Origin: Aquabacterium sp.
GTDB lineage: Bacteria; Pseudomonadota; Gammaproteobacteria; Burkholderiales; Burkholderiaceae_C
Assembly (NCBI GenBank): GCA_023266355.1
Contig: JAHFQM010000004.1
Span: forward strand, 186,001-250,000
Reading direction: 5' to 3'
Length of the DNA: 64,000 nucleotides
Shown: piece after piece, positions 33,805 to 43,033 of the stretch
Layout of the letters: each line of letters begins with the position of its first letter
How positions within the stretch are numbered: position 1 is the stretch's first letter
Translations under genes and position numbers: made by a program
The notes under the pieces: model-generated
Database searches by the model: none
What the model was told of the DNA's origin: nothing
What the model saw: the letters and a program-made list of their open reading frames with translations, nothing else

Positions 33805-34006
33805 CCTCGGTTCCCCGTATTGCGCCCGGCTTCATGACAGGTTCATGAAATGGCTGCAAATCGGGTCCGCCCCCTGGCGGCCAGCACCCGGAGAGATCCG
33901 CACGGCAGCCCCAGGGTCCCACAAGTCCTTGTGTGTCGGCGCTGGCGATCTCGTTCGCGGCAAGCACAAGGTGGGTTGACATTGGTTTTTGGAGATCCTG
34001 GGGATC
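33805..34006 (+). other. Long leader / intergenic region before the Rieske oxygenase
   Basis: The 387-bp gap between xseB and the oxygenase holds the promoter above and this leader. TTCATGA is directly repeated at 33831 and 33842, 11 bp apart, one helical turn. A small open frame of 44 codons runs from ATG 33845 to the TGA at 33977-33979. It has only a weak AGG upstream, and I do not call it a gene. I recognise no known riboswitch in the leader. Confidence 0.35.
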
Positions 34007-35143
34007 ATGTCCGACCTGAGTCCTGCGCTCAACACCCTCCGCCGCAGCAACACGCAGTTGCCCGTGTCCGTCTATTTCGACGCATCACTGTACAAGGAGG
34101 AGCAGGAACGCATCTTTCAGTCCGGTCCCCGCTACCTGGGACACGCCCTGAGCGTGCCCGAGGTTGGCGACCACCACGCCCTGCCCCAGGAGGCCGAAGG
34201 CCGCGCGCTCGTGCGCACGAAAGATGGCATCGAGTTGCTGTCCAACGTCTGCCGCCACCGCCAGGCCATCATGCTCAAGGGCCGCGGCAACACCCGCAAC
34301 AACATCGTCTGCCCCCTGCACCGCTGGACCTACAGCCACCAGGGGCAGCTGATCGGTGCGCCGCACTTCGACCACGACCCCTGCCTGAACCTCAACCGCT
34401 ACAAGGTTCGCAACTGGAACGGCCTGCTGTTCGAGGACAACGGCCGCGACATCGCCGCGGACCTGGCGGGCATCGACGCGCGCTTCAAGCCCGGTGGCGA
34501 CCTCGACTTCTCCGGCTACGTGCTGGACCATGTCGAACTGCACACCTGCCACTACAACTGGAAGACCTTCATCGAGGTTTACCTCGAGGACTACCACGTC
34601 GGCCCCTTCCACCCCGGACTGGGCAACTTCGTCACGTGCGACGACCTGAGCTGGGACATGGCCGATGCCTATTCCGTGCAGACCGTGGGCGTGGCCAAGG
34701 GCTTCGACAAGCCGGGCTCCGACGTCTACAAGAAGTGGCGCGAGGTGCTGATGAACTACCGCGGCGGCGAGAAGCCCTCGCAAGGCGCGGTCTGGCTGAC
34801 CTACTACCCCACGATGATGGTGGAGTGGTACCCGCACGTGCTGGTGGTCTCCAACATGTACCCCAAGGGCCCGCAGGAAACCCTCAACGTGGTGGAGTTC
34901 TACTACCCCGAAGAGATCGCGGCCTTCGAACGCGAGTTCGTTGAAGCCCAGCGCGCCGCCTACATGGAGACCTGCATCGAGGACGACGAGATCGCCGAGC
35001 GCATGGACGCGGGCCGCCGCGCCCTGATGCTGCGCGGTGACAACGAGGTCGGCCCGTATCAAAGCCCCATGGAAGATGGCATGCAGCACTTCCACGAGTG
35101 GTACCGCCGCATGATGGGCGACTCGGCTCAGCTCAAGGGCTGA
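34007..35143 (+). CDS. Rieske non-heme iron oxygenase, alpha-subunit type
   Basis: The 378-residue protein has an N-terminal Rieske 2Fe-2S domain, Cys82-x-His84 and Cys102-x2-His105 (CRHR ... CPLH). A C-terminal catalytic domain carries mononuclear iron ligands His197 and His202 preceded by the bridging Asp195 (EDYHVGPFH). This is the architecture of aromatic-ring, choline and quaternary-amine oxygenases. No beta subunit, ferredoxin or reductase is nearby, so the substrate and electron donor are unknown. I start at ATG 34007; a TTG at 33989 is in frame. A strong terminator follows, so it is a one-gene unit. Confidence 0.88.
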   Translation: MSDLSPALNTLRRSNTQLPVSVYFDASLYKEEQERIFQSGPRYLGHALSVPEVGDHHALPQEAEGRALVRTKDGIELLSNVCRHRQAIMLKGRGNTRNNIVCPLHRWTYSHQGQLIGAPHFDHDPCLNLNRYKVRNWNGLLFEDNGRDIAADLAGIDARFKPGGDLDFSGYVLDHVELHTCHYNWKTFIEVYLEDYHVGPFHPGLGNFVTCDDLSWDMADAYSVQTVGVAKGFDKPGSDVYKKWREVLMNYRGGEKPSQGAVWLTYYPTMMVEWYPHVLVVSNMYPKGPQETLNVVEFYYPEEIAAFEREFVEAQRAAYMETCIEDDEIAERMDAGRRALMLRGDNEVGPYQSPMEDGMQHFHEWYRRMMGDSAQLKG

Positions 35144-35160
35144 GCGCCCTGCCCATGCGA

Positions 35161-35187
35161 GGCCGCCTTCGGGCGGCCTTTCCTTTT
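35161..35187 (+). terminator. Rho-independent terminator after the Rieske oxygenase
   Basis: GGCCGCC (35161-35167), TTCG loop, GGCGGCC (35172-35178), then TTTCCTTTT. Confidence 0.85.
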
Positions 35188-35203
35188 CAGCAACCCTGCA
35201 AGC

Positions 35204-36130
35204 ATGTCCAAACGTCGCTCGCCCTACCTGCAGATGGCCCTGGCCACCGTGCTGTTCGCCTGCATGGGCGTGTGCGTCAAGCTGGCCTCGGCGCACTTCG
35301 GCACGGCCGCGGTGGTCGGCATGCGCGGCTTCGTGGGCGCGGTGCTGATGGCCGCCATCGCCTGGGGCACGGGCACCTCGCTGCGCACATCGGTGCCGCG
35401 GCTGCATGTGCAGCGCGGGGTATCGGGCGTGTTCGCGCTCTCGCTGTGGTTCTACTGCATCGGCCACCTGCCGCTGGCCACCGCCGTCACGCTGAACTAC
35501 ATGTCGTCCGTGTGGATCGCGGTCTTCCTCATCGGCCAGGTGGCCTGGGCGCGCCACCGTGGGCGCGATGGCAGTGATGGCCGCCATGGCGGCAGGGTCG
35601 ACCCACGCCTGCTCGCCGCCATCGCCGTGGGCTTTGCCGGTGTGGCCCTGGTGCTGCACCCCACGCTGGCGCGCGACCAGCTCGGCGCGGGCTTGGTGGG
35701 GCTGGTGTCCGGCATGCTTGCCGCCATGGCCTATGTGCAGGTCACGGCCCTGGGCCGCGCGGGCGAGCCCGAAGTGCGCGTGGTGTTCTACTTTTCACTG
35801 ATGGGCACGGTGCTGGGCGCCGGCCTGGGCGTGGCCGAAGCCTGGACGCAGGGCACGCCACACGCCCACAGATGGGCCGACATCCCCGGCGTGGCCTGGG
35901 CCGAGCTCATCGGCGTGGGGGCCTTCGCCACCGTCGCCCAATTGCTGATGACGCGGGCCTATGCGCGCGGCAGCATGCTCGTCAACGCCAGCCTGCAGTA
36001 CCTGGGCATCGTGCACGCCAGCCTGTTCGGCATGTGGCTGTTCCAGGAGCACCTGGGGCCGGACAGCGTGCTGGGCATGCTGCTCATCGTCGGGGCCGGC
36101 ATGGCGGCCACGCGCTTCAAACCCGCCTGA
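35204..36130 (+). CDS. EamA/DMT-superfamily transporter
   Basis: The 308-residue protein has about ten hydrophobic helices and two EamA repeats, the layout of drug/metabolite transporters. The first repeat shows FACMGVCVKLASAHFGTAAVVGMRGFVGAV, and the second GVALVLHPTLARDQLGAGLVGLVSGMLAAMAY. Family members export amino acids, purines or other small metabolites; the substrate cannot be read from the sequence. It starts 17 bp after the Rieske terminator, so its promoter must lie in or before that hairpin, or some read-through occurs. It is convergent with the ZIP gene. Confidence 0.85.
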   Translation: MSKRRSPYLQMALATVLFACMGVCVKLASAHFGTAAVVGMRGFVGAVLMAAIAWGTGTSLRTSVPRLHVQRGVSGVFALSLWFYCIGHLPLATAVTLNYMSSVWIAVFLIGQVAWARHRGRDGSDGRHGGRVDPRLLAAIAVGFAGVALVLHPTLARDQLGAGLVGLVSGMLAAMAYVQVTALGRAGEPEVRVVFYFSLMGTVLGAGLGVAEAWTQGTPHAHRWADIPGVAWAELIGVGAFATVAQLLMTRAYARGSMLVNASLQYLGIVHASLFGMWLFQEHLGPDSVLGMLLIVGAGMAATRFKPA

Positions 36131-36166
36131 AGCCGGACAGCCCGGAGCGCGGCAAGCGCATCCGAC

Positions 36167-36940
36167 TCAGTCGTGCATCGTGTGCACGATGGACGCGATC
36201 ATCAACAAGCCCAGGGCCAGCCAGACGATCTGCAGCAGCGTGTCGCGCCAGCTCAGGCGCTTTTGCAGCTGCGGGATGAGGTCGGCCACGGCCACATAGA
36301 CGAAGCTGCTGGCCGCCACCACCATCATGTAGGGCAGGTAATCCTTGAACGGCCCGATGAGGTAGTAGCCCAGCACACCGCCCACCACGGCCGACATGCC
36401 CGAGATCATGTTGTAGACCAGCGCCCGCATGCGCGAGAAGCCCGCGTTGATCAGCACGATGTAGTCGCCCACTTCCTGCGGGATCTCGTGGGCGATGATG
36501 GCCAGGGCCGTGACCACGCCGAGGTGCGGGTCCGAGAGGAAGGCCGCCGCAATCAAGACGCCATCGCAGAAGTTGTGGATGCTGTCGCCCACCAGCACAC
36601 TCCAGCCACCACGCCCCGCCTGCTCGGCGTCGAAGCCATGGTGGTGGTGGTGATCGTCGTGCTCGTGGTGGTGACCATGGCGGTAGAGCTCGGCCTTCTC
36701 CAGCAGGAAGAAGAACATCAGCCCGCCCAGCAGGGTCAGGAAGAGGCCATGCGGCGCTTCGCCCGACTCGAAGGCCTCGGGCAGCACGTGCAGCAGCGCC
36801 GTGCCCAGCAGCACGCCGGTGGACAAGCCCACCAGGTGGCGCACGATCAGGCCCAGCAAGGGCGCGGAAAGGGCTGCGGCCAGCAGCACGGAAACAAGGC
36901 CGCCGATGAAGGTGGCGGCCACGATGGACATCAGGATCAT
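36167..36940 (-). CDS. ZIP-family metal transporter
   Basis: The 257-residue ZIP permease has about eight membrane helices. Metal-site helices are visible as HNFCDGVLIAAAF (helix IV, H-N-x-x-D-G) and HEIPQEVGD (helix V, H-E-x-P-x-E). The loop before them contains a His/Asp cluster (HGHHHEHDDHHHHHGF) typical of metal-sensing or zinc-loading loops. ZIP proteins import Zn, Fe, Mn or Co; the exact metal is open. It diverges from ppx with about 90 bp between them. Confidence 0.9.
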   Translation of the reverse strand: MILMSIVAATFIGGLVSVLLAAALSAPLLGLIVRHLVGLSTGVLLGTALLHVLPEAFESGEAPHGLFLTLLGGLMFFFLLEKAELYRHGHHHEHDDHHHHHGFDAEQAGRGGWSVLVGDSIHNFCDGVLIAAAFLSDPHLGVVTALAIIAHEIPQEVGDYIVLINAGFSRMRALVYNMISGMSAVVGGVLGYYLIGPFKDYLPYMMVVAASSFVYVAVADLIPQLQKRLSWRDTLLQIVWLALGLLMIASIVHTMHD

Positions 36941-37029
36941 CCAAACATCTTAGCAACCGGGTCAAGCCTTGGCCGCGATCGGGTGATGTCTGTCACGGAG
37001 TGGCCCGTCAAAGCAGGGACAATACCGGC

Positions 37030-38604
37030 ATGGACACACCGCTGAGCGCCCCCCCGATCAAGACCGCGACCGCCGCACCCGAGCGCGGCATGGACAAGAG
37101 CCGATTCCCCGACCTGCTGGCCGCCATCGACATGGGCTCCAACAGCTTCCGGCTGGAAATCGCCCAGATCAGCCGGGGCCGCTACAAGCGCATCGACTAC
37201 CTCAAGGAAACCGTGCGCCTGGGCGCCGGGCTCGACAGCCGCGGCCTGCTGACCGAGGAAGCCACCCAGCGCGGCCTGGCCTGCCTGGCCGGCTTTGCGC
37301 AACGCCTCAAGGGCTTCGCGCCCTGGCAGGTGCGCGCCGTGGCCACCCAGACCCTGCGCGAAGCGCGCAACCGCGATGCCTTCCTGCAACGCGGCGACCG
37401 CGTGCTGGGCCTGCCCATCGAGGTCATCTCCGGGCGCGAAGAAGCCCGCCTGATCTACCAGGGCGTGTCGCGCCTGCAGCCCAGCGAGCTGCCGCGCCTG
37501 GTCATCGACATCGGCGGCCGCTCCACCGAGATGATCCTGGGCGTGGGCCGCGCCCCGCACCGCGCCGAATCGTTCGCCGTGGGCAGCGTCAGCCTGTCGC
37601 TGCAGCACTTCCCGGAAGGCCGCTACACGGCCGAGTACTTCCGCGCCGCGCAAATCGCCGCGGGTGCCGAGCTCGAAGAAGCCCTGACGATTTTCCCGCG
37701 CGAGCAGTGGCAGGAGGCCCTGGGCTCGTCCGGCACGGTCGGCGCGGTTTCGCACATCCTCGCGGCCAACGGCATCACCGACGGCAGCATCACGCCCGAC
37801 GGCCTGCGCTGGTGCATCGAGCAGTGCATTGCCGCCGGCAGCACCGAAAGCCTCGCCCTGCCCGGCCTCAAGCCGGAGCGCAAGGCGGTGCTGGGCGGTG
37901 GCTTGAGCATCCTCTACACGCTGTCGCAGCACTTCGACATCGAGGTCATGCGCCCGGCCCGCGGCGCCCTGCGCCAGGGTGTGATCTTCGACCTGGAAGA
38001 CCGCATCGAGGCCGCCAGCAACCACCGCCTGCCCGACCCACGCGACACCTCGGTGCGCGAGCTGCAACGCCGCTTCCAGGTGGACGTGGCCCATGCCGAC
38101 CGGGTGCGTGGCCGCGCCCTGAGCCTGTGGCAAAGCCTCAACGACCCCACCGCCAGCCCCGATGGCGAGCACGCCCGTGAGCTGGGTTGGGCCAGTGGCC
38201 TGCACGAAATCGGCATGATGGTCTCGCACCACGACCACCACCGCCACAGCGCCTACCTGCTGGGCCATGTCGATGCCTCGGGCTATTCGCAGTCGCAATT
38301 GCGGCGCCTGTCCACCCTGGTGCTGGGCCAGCGCGGCGACCTCGTCAAGCTGGCCGACCACAAGCACGACCGGCCGTTGATGTCGCAGGTGATGTGCCTG
38401 CGCCTGGCCATCATCCTGCACCACGCACGCATGGAGCTGCCGCCGAAGGTGGCCCTGCTGCAACGCGGTCGCACCGGCAAGGCGCGCCTCGTGCTGTCGC
38501 GCAAATGGGCGCAGATGCACCCACGCACCCTGCACCTGCTCGACGAGGAAGTGCGCCGCTGGGCCGGCAACGGCGACCGTCAGCTGGAAATCACGCTGGC
38601 CTGA
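37030..38604 (+). CDS. ppx: Exopolyphosphatase (Ppx/GppA family)
   Basis: The 524-residue enzyme removes terminal phosphate from polyphosphate or converts pppGpp to ppGpp. The ASKHA fold has the first phosphate loop AAIDMGSNSFRLEI, the second VIDIGGRSTEMILG, the catalytic Glu region ISGREEARLIYQGV and the C-terminal HD-like domain (HEIGMMVSHHDHHRHSAYL). Length is typical of Ppx rather than GppA-short forms. ATG 37030 is preferred over GTG 37000, which has no ribosome site. A third candidate is ATG 37090. Confidence 0.92.
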   Translation: MDTPLSAPPIKTATAAPERGMDKSRFPDLLAAIDMGSNSFRLEIAQISRGRYKRIDYLKETVRLGAGLDSRGLLTEEATQRGLACLAGFAQRLKGFAPWQVRAVATQTLREARNRDAFLQRGDRVLGLPIEVISGREEARLIYQGVSRLQPSELPRLVIDIGGRSTEMILGVGRAPHRAESFAVGSVSLSLQHFPEGRYTAEYFRAAQIAAGAELEEALTIFPREQWQEALGSSGTVGAVSHILAANGITDGSITPDGLRWCIEQCIAAGSTESLALPGLKPERKAVLGGGLSILYTLSQHFDIEVMRPARGALRQGVIFDLEDRIEAASNHRLPDPRDTSVRELQRRFQVDVAHADRVRGRALSLWQSLNDPTASPDGEHARELGWASGLHEIGMMVSHHDHHRHSAYLLGHVDASGYSQSQLRRLSTLVLGQRGDLVKLADHKHDRPLMSQVMCLRLAIILHHARMELPPKVALLQRGRTGKARLVLSRKWAQMHPRTLHLLDEEVRRWAGNGDRQLEITLA

Positions 38605-38617
38605 AGGGGCTCCGGGG

Positions 38618-39103
38618 TCACTTCAGCCCCAAGGCCTTGCGGTACACCTGCGACCACATCGGGTGGCCCGCCTCGGCCTTGCTCAAGGCGAACTTGGCAT
38701 CGGCCGCACGCGCGGCTTTGAAAGCCGTGGCACACAGCGCTTCACGCCGGCTGGTGCAGTAGATGAAGGCCAGGTGCTTGTGGGCCTGGGCCGCGTCTGC
38801 CGGGGCGGTCAAGCCCGACCTGAGCGCCAGTTTGAGCTGGGCCTCGGCCTGCGCATACTGCGCTGACTGGTAGGCCTTCAAGCCCTGGGCCAGGGCCTGC
38901 TCGCCGGCCGGGGCGCTGCGCGCTGCCGGCTCGGCCAGGCTCGGTGCTGGTGCGGTGACACTGACAGCAGGCGCAGGCGCGGCAACGCTGGCGGCCGCAG
39001 CGCCAAGTGGCGGCCCGGGCTGCGCAGACGGACGTGGCCCCCCGGCACAGCCCAGCAGGCAGACGCTGGCGAGCAGCGAACCCCAGCCCGCCCGGCGCGG
39101 CAT
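38618..39103 (-). CDS. TssQ-like lipoprotein
   Basis: From ATG 39103 the product is 161 residues with a lipoprotein signal ending at LLGC, then an Ala/Pro-rich linker, then a TPR-like helical domain (YQSAQYAQAEAQLKLALRSGL) and the motif KHLAFIYCTSRREALCATAF...EAGHPMWSQVY. That motif resembles TssQ-type lipoproteins associated with type VI secretion in Burkholderiales. No other T6SS gene is in the window, so the link is only by similarity. An alternative start at 39142 adds 13 residues and has GGCAGG close by. It lies just after the protein kinase gene and is probably cotranscribed. Confidence 0.65.
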   Translation of the reverse strand: MPRRAGWGSLLASVCLLGCAGGPRPSAQPGPPLGAAAASVAAPAPAVSVTAPAPSLAEPAARSAPAGEQALAQGLKAYQSAQYAQAEAQLKLALRSGLTAPADAAQAHKHLAFIYCTSRREALCATAFKAARAADAKFALSKAEAGHPMWSQVYRKALGLK

Positions 39104-39153
39104 CCAAGGTGTCCCATCATGCAAATGCCAGGCGGTGCGCATGGGCCTGCCCG

Positions 39154-40731
39154 TCAGAACTGGTGGCGCAGTTGCACCGGCTTGTCACCCTGCACCGCCA
39201 CCGTCTGCTGAAAAGCCGGGGCATCGCCGTTGCGCACGACGATGGTGTGGCGCCCTGCGGGCAGCTTGAGCTGGCTGAGAGGCGGTGTCACCCCGGCGGC
39301 AACGCCGTCCACCCAGACCTCCCCCCAGGGGCTGATGGCCAGGCGCACCACGCCTTCGGCAGGGGCTGCTGCAGGGGCTGTGGCGGGCGCCGTCACGCCA
39401 GAAGGCGACACCGCCTTCGTGCCAGCGTCCGTGGCAAGGGCTGTCGTGGCTATCGGCGCGGTCGAGGCGCCTTGCTCGCCAGCGCGGGTCTGCAGGCCCT
39501 GTGCCTCTGCCGGCGTTTGGGCGGTCTTGTCCGGATGTGGTTTTGCTTGTGGCTGCGGTTGGGCCTGCGCCAGCACCGCGCCCTGCGGCACGGCATGCCG
39601 CTGCCACCACACACCCGTCACGGTGGCCACCAGGGTCACGCCGGCCAGCAACCACACGCCCGGCTTGTGCCACAGCGGTCGGGCGCCGCGCGCGCGTCGG
39701 GCGGCCGAGGGCACTGCCACATCGCTGCCTTCCGCCTCGTCCAGCCAGTCGCGCAGCTCCTGCGACAGCCGCCGCGCCGAGCGCGTGCGCTGCTCCGGAT
39801 CGCGCCGGATGGCCCGCATGACGATCTCCGACAGCGCCTTGGGCACGTCCGGGTTGATGTCGTGTGGCGTCGGCACGGGCTTGCGCAGCACCGCATCGGC
39901 GATGTCTTCCAAGGTCTCGCCGCCAAAAGCGCGGCGGAACACCAGCAGCTCGTAGAGCACCACGCCCAGCGCGTACACGTCCACCCGGCGGTCACCCGGT
40001 TCGCGGCGCGCCTGTTCGGGCGACATGTAGAACGGCGAGCCGCCCACGATTTCCTGGAAGCGGCTGTGCGCGTCGTCGCGGCGCGGCAGGCTCTCGGCCT
40101 GGCGGATGCGCGCGATGCCGAAGTCCAACACGCGCGGCTGGGTGCGCCCCACCATGAAGATGTTGGCCGGCTTGATGTCGCGGTGGATCACGCCCTTGTG
40201 GTGCGCGTAGGACAGCGCATCGGCCACACGCCGCACGATCAAGGCCGCCTGCTCGGGCGTCGGCTTCCAGCCCATGGCCAGCAACTGGCGCAGGTCCTTG
40301 CCCTTGAGCAGCTCCATGGCGATGTAGGTGCCCTGCTCGCTCGTGCCCGCGTCGTGCAGGGTGACGATGTGCGGGTGGTTGAGGCTGCCGGCGGCGCGGG
40401 CCTCGTTCAGGAAGAGCGCGTTGAACTGCGCGCGGTCGGCCTGGGGCAGGTCCACGTGCAGGGTCTTGATGGCGATCAGGCGCGACAGCAGCGGGTCGTG
40501 CGCGGCGTAGACCGTGCCCAAGCCCCCTTCGCCGATGACGTGCTTCAGCGCGTAGCGGCCAATGTGGCCGATGGTGGGCAAGGACTCTGGATGGGCGCGA
40601 CGCAGCTCGGCCGGATCGGGCTCGGGCAGCGGCCGCGTCTCGGCGATGGTGTCGATGTCGTCCTGCGCCAGGCGGTCAACATCGGCCTCCACCTCGTGAG
40701 GCTCTGTCACCGCTGGCTGCGTGTGGATCAT
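39154..40731 (-). CDS. Serine/threonine protein kinase with C-terminal PEGA domain
   Basis: The 525-residue Hanks-type kinase has the glycine loop GEGGLGTV (67-74), the ATP-anchoring Lys89 (IAIK), the catalytic loop HRDIKPAN (183-190), DFG (203-205) and the activation segment GGSPFYMSPEQ. A single membrane helix (about 357-375) separates the cytosolic kinase from an Ala/Pro-rich periplasmic linker and a PEGA domain at 461-525 (GEVWVDGVAAGVTPPLSQLKLPAGRHTI). It probably senses or binds something outside the membrane. The start is ATG 40731 with weak ribosome-binding support. Sitting before a TssQ-like lipoprotein suggests a shared envelope role, but that is inference. Confidence 0.9.
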   Translation of the reverse strand: MIHTQPAVTEPHEVEADVDRLAQDDIDTIAETRPLPEPDPAELRRAHPESLPTIGHIGRYALKHVIGEGGLGTVYAAHDPLLSRLIAIKTLHVDLPQADRAQFNALFLNEARAAGSLNHPHIVTLHDAGTSEQGTYIAMELLKGKDLRQLLAMGWKPTPEQAALIVRRVADALSYAHHKGVIHRDIKPANIFMVGRTQPRVLDFGIARIRQAESLPRRDDAHSRFQEIVGGSPFYMSPEQARREPGDRRVDVYALGVVLYELLVFRRAFGGETLEDIADAVLRKPVPTPHDINPDVPKALSEIVMRAIRRDPEQRTRSARRLSQELRDWLDEAEGSDVAVPSAARRARGARPLWHKPGVWLLAGVTLVATVTGVWWQRHAVPQGAVLAQAQPQPQAKPHPDKTAQTPAEAQGLQTRAGEQGASTAPIATTALATDAGTKAVSPSGVTAPATAPAAAPAEGVVRLAISPWGEVWVDGVAAGVTPPLSQLKLPAGRHTIVVRNGDAPAFQQTVAVQGDKPVQLRHQF

Positions 40732-40784
40732 GGACACGGAGGAACCCCTGTTGTGGCGCCCCCGCCAGCGACCATCCGCTTGGC

Positions 40785-41330
40785 TCAGCGCGGGCGCGCT
40801 GCTTTGACTTCGTCGGGGCGCAGGCTGGGGGCCAGATGGTCCAGCACGCCATTGACGTATTTGTGCCCATCGGTTCCGCCGAACCCCTTGGCCAGTTCTA
40901 CCGCTTCGTTGATGGCCACCTTGTAAGGCACGTCCAAACAATGTGTCAGTTCGTACGCACCGATCCACAGCACGGCGTGCTCGACAGGCGAGAGTTCATC
41001 GACCGGTCGGTCCAGAAACTTGAGCAAGGCCTCGTCGAGTTGCGCTTGCTGGTCGATGCAGCCGTGCAGCAATGCATCGTAGTGGGCTCGGTCACATTTG
41101 GAAAACTCTTCCAGCTCGCGGATGTTGGCGTCCACCGAGGACGCTTCGCGGCGGTTGAGCTGCCATTCGTACAGGCCTTGCAACGCGAATTCGCGCGCGC
41201 GGCGGCGCGAGGACTTGGCGCGGTCGCGCGGGGCACCGCCGGGGGCGGGTTTGCGGGCGGGGCGGGCCTGCGCGGTGGCCTGGGTTGCAGGCTCGGCGCC
41301 CGTCTTGGGGGTGTCCGGGGTGTCGCTCAC
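40785..41330 (-). CDS. nusB: Transcription antitermination factor NusB
   Basis: The 181-residue NusB binds boxA RNA with NusE (S10) in rRNA antitermination. The helical core [18 protein letters not shown] and [10 protein letters not shown]...[35 protein letters not shown] matches the family. An extra N-terminal stretch of about 40 residues, rich in Ala, Pro, Lys and Arg, precedes it. The start is GTG 41330, fixed by the 4-nt GTGA overlap with the ribH stop. The pairing of ribH and nusB is conserved across bacteria. Confidence 0.95.
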   Translation of the reverse strand: MSDTPDTPKTGAEPATQATAQARPARKPAPGGAPRDRAKSSRRRAREFALQGLYEWQLNRREASSVDANIRELEEFSKCDRAHYDALLHGCIDQQAQLDEALLKFLDRPVDELSPVEHAVLWIGAYELTHCLDVPYKVAINEAVELAKGFGGTDGHKYVNGVLDHLAPSLRPDEVKAARPR

Positions 41331-41791
41331 AGCAGATCGTCCAGCAGGTTGGCCATTTCCACGGCAACGCGGGCGGCATCGCGGCCCTTTTCTTCCACGC
41401 GGGCTTCGGCCTGAGCCTGGTTTTCCACGGTCAGGATGGCGTTGGCGATCGGCACATGGTGGTCCAGGCTGACGCGGGTGACGGCGGCGCCGCTCTCGTT
41501 GGCGACCAGCTCGAAGTGGTAGGTCTCGCCGCGGATGATGCAGCCCAGCGCGACCAGGGCGTCGAAGCGCTCGCTGTCGGCCATGGCCTGCAGGGCCACG
41601 GACACCTCCAGCGCACCCGGCACGGTGACGTGCTCGATGTGCTTGCGGTTCACGCCCAGCTGCAGCAGTTCGTCGATGCACACCTCGGCCAAGCGCGAGG
41701 TCAGCTCGTCGTTGAAGCGGGCCTGGACGATGCCGACCCGCAGGTCGTTCCCGTCGAGGCGGTTGCTGTGTCCTTTGTCAGCGCCTTGCAT
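41327..41791 (-). CDS. ribH: 6,7-Dimethyl-8-ribityllumazine synthase
   Basis: The 154-residue enzyme condenses 5-amino-6-ribitylaminouracil with 3,4-dihydroxy-2-butanone 4-phosphate, the penultimate step of riboflavin synthesis. Family motifs are [42 protein letters not shown] and the catalytic His in [12 protein letters not shown]. The start is ATG 41791; a TTG five codons upstream is less likely. It is followed by nusB with a 4-nt overlap. Confidence 0.96.
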   Translation of the reverse strand: MQGADKGHSNRLDGNDLRVGIVQARFNDELTSRLAEVCIDELLQLGVNRKHIEHVTVPGALEVSVALQAMADSERFDALVALGCIIRGETYHFELVANESGAAVTRVSLDHHVPIANAILTVENQAQAEARVEEKGRDAARVAVEMANLLDDLL

Positions 41792-41873
41792 GAAATTCCA
41801 ATCCAAAGAGCGAAGTTGAGAGAAAAAGAGCGATGTGAAAGCGCAAATCCAGGCGCGGCAACGCGCGGGATGG

Positions 41874-42992
41874 TCAGTTCGATGGCGTCAGGTGCTGGCC
41901 ATCGGCCGTCAGGAAGCCCACGACCTCCAGGCCGTAGCCCACCATGCTGGGCAGGCGCTGCTGGTTGCCCATCAGGCGCATGCGCTGCACACCGAGGGTC
42001 TTGAGGATCTGGGCGCCCACGCCGTAGGTGCGCAGGTCCACCGGGGTCTTGGGGGCCACGTTCGGCTCGGTGGGCAGCATGCGCTCCAGCAGGCGCTCGG
42101 GGTCGTCGCCCACATTGAGCAGCACGGCCACGCCACGGCCCGCTTCGCGGATGGCGGCCAGGGCCTTGGGCAGGGGCCAGGAATGGCTGCGGCTGCCGGC
42201 GTCCAGCCAGTCCATCACCGACAGGGGCTCGTGCACGCGCACCAGCACCTCTTCGGACGTCGCGCCTTGCAGGCCCAGGCCCAGCGCCAGGTGGACGGCA
42301 CCGGTCTTGTCCTTGAACACATGGGCGTCGAAGGCGCCTTCGGGCGTCTGCAGGGTGCGCACGCCGACCTTCTCGATCAGCGATTCGTTGCGGCTGCGGT
42401 ACTGGATCAGGTCGGCGATGGTGCCGATCTTCAGGCCGTGCTCCTTGGCAAACACTTCCAGGTCGGGCAAGCGGGCCATGGTGCCGTCGTCGTTCATGAT
42501 CTCGCAGATCACGGCCGAAGGCGTCAGGCCGGCCATGCCGGAGAGGTCGCAACCGGCTTCGGTGTGGCCGGCGCGCATGAGCACGCCGCCGTCCTGCGCC
42601 TGCAGCGGGAAGATGTGGCCGGGCTGCACCAGGTCGGTGGCCTTGGCATCGCGGGCGACAGCGGCCTGCACGGTGCGGGCGCGGTCGGCGGCGGAGATGC
42701 CAGTGGTCACGCCCTCAACGGCCTCGATGGAGACGGTGAAAGCCGTGCCGTGCTTGGTGCCGTTGCGCACGGCCATCGGCGGCAATTGCAGGCGTTCGCA
42801 GCGGTCGCGCGTCAGCGTCAGACAGATCAGGCCACGGCCGTACTTGGCCATGAAGTTGATGGCCTCGGGGGTGACGTGGTCGGACGCCAAAATGAGGTCG
42901 CCCTCGTTTTCACGGTCTTCTTCGTCCACCAGGATGACCATGCGGCCAGCGGCGAGTTCGGCGATCAGCTCGGGGATGGGTGAAATCGGCAT
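41874..42992 (-). CDS. ribB: 3,4-Dihydroxy-2-butanone 4-phosphate synthase with degenerate GTP cyclohydrolase II domain (RibBX type)
   Basis: The 372-residue protein starts with an intact DHBP synthase domain, with acidic metal loop [15 protein letters not shown] (about 24-38), [10 protein letters not shown] and [12 protein letters not shown]. The second half follows GTP cyclohydrolase II layout but lacks its zinc cysteines: where RibA has an HSECLTGD...CDC stretch, this reads [18 protein letters not shown]. It is therefore probably not a cyclohydrolase but a RibBX-like hybrid, and a separate RibA should exist elsewhere. It lies between ribE and ribH. ATG 42992 is chosen; the frame opens 15 codons earlier. 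Confidence 0.93.
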   Translation of the reverse strand: MPISPIPELIAELAAGRMVILVDEEDRENEGDLILASDHVTPEAINFMAKYGRGLICLTLTRDRCERLQLPPMAVRNGTKHGTAFTVSIEAVEGVTTGISAADRARTVQAAVARDAKATDLVQPGHIFPLQAQDGGVLMRAGHTEAGCDLSGMAGLTPSAVICEIMNDDGTMARLPDLEVFAKEHGLKIGTIADLIQYRSRNESLIEKVGVRTLQTPEGAFDAHVFKDKTGAVHLALGLGLQGATSEEVLVRVHEPLSVMDWLDAGSRSHSWPLPKALAAIREAGRGVAVLLNVGDDPERLLERMLPTEPNVAPKTPVDLRTYGVGAQILKTLGVQRMRLMGNQQRLPSMVGYGLEVVGFLTADGQHLTPSN

Positions 42993-43033
42993 CTTGCAAT
43001 TGTAGGCGGGTGGGCAGGCGCTGGAGGGGGGCG

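Noticed and set aside
33845..33979. 44-codon frame in the leader of the Rieske gene
   Set aside because: It has only a weak ribosome site and no similarity I recognise. I noted it in the leader entry, but the evidence is not enough to call a peptide.
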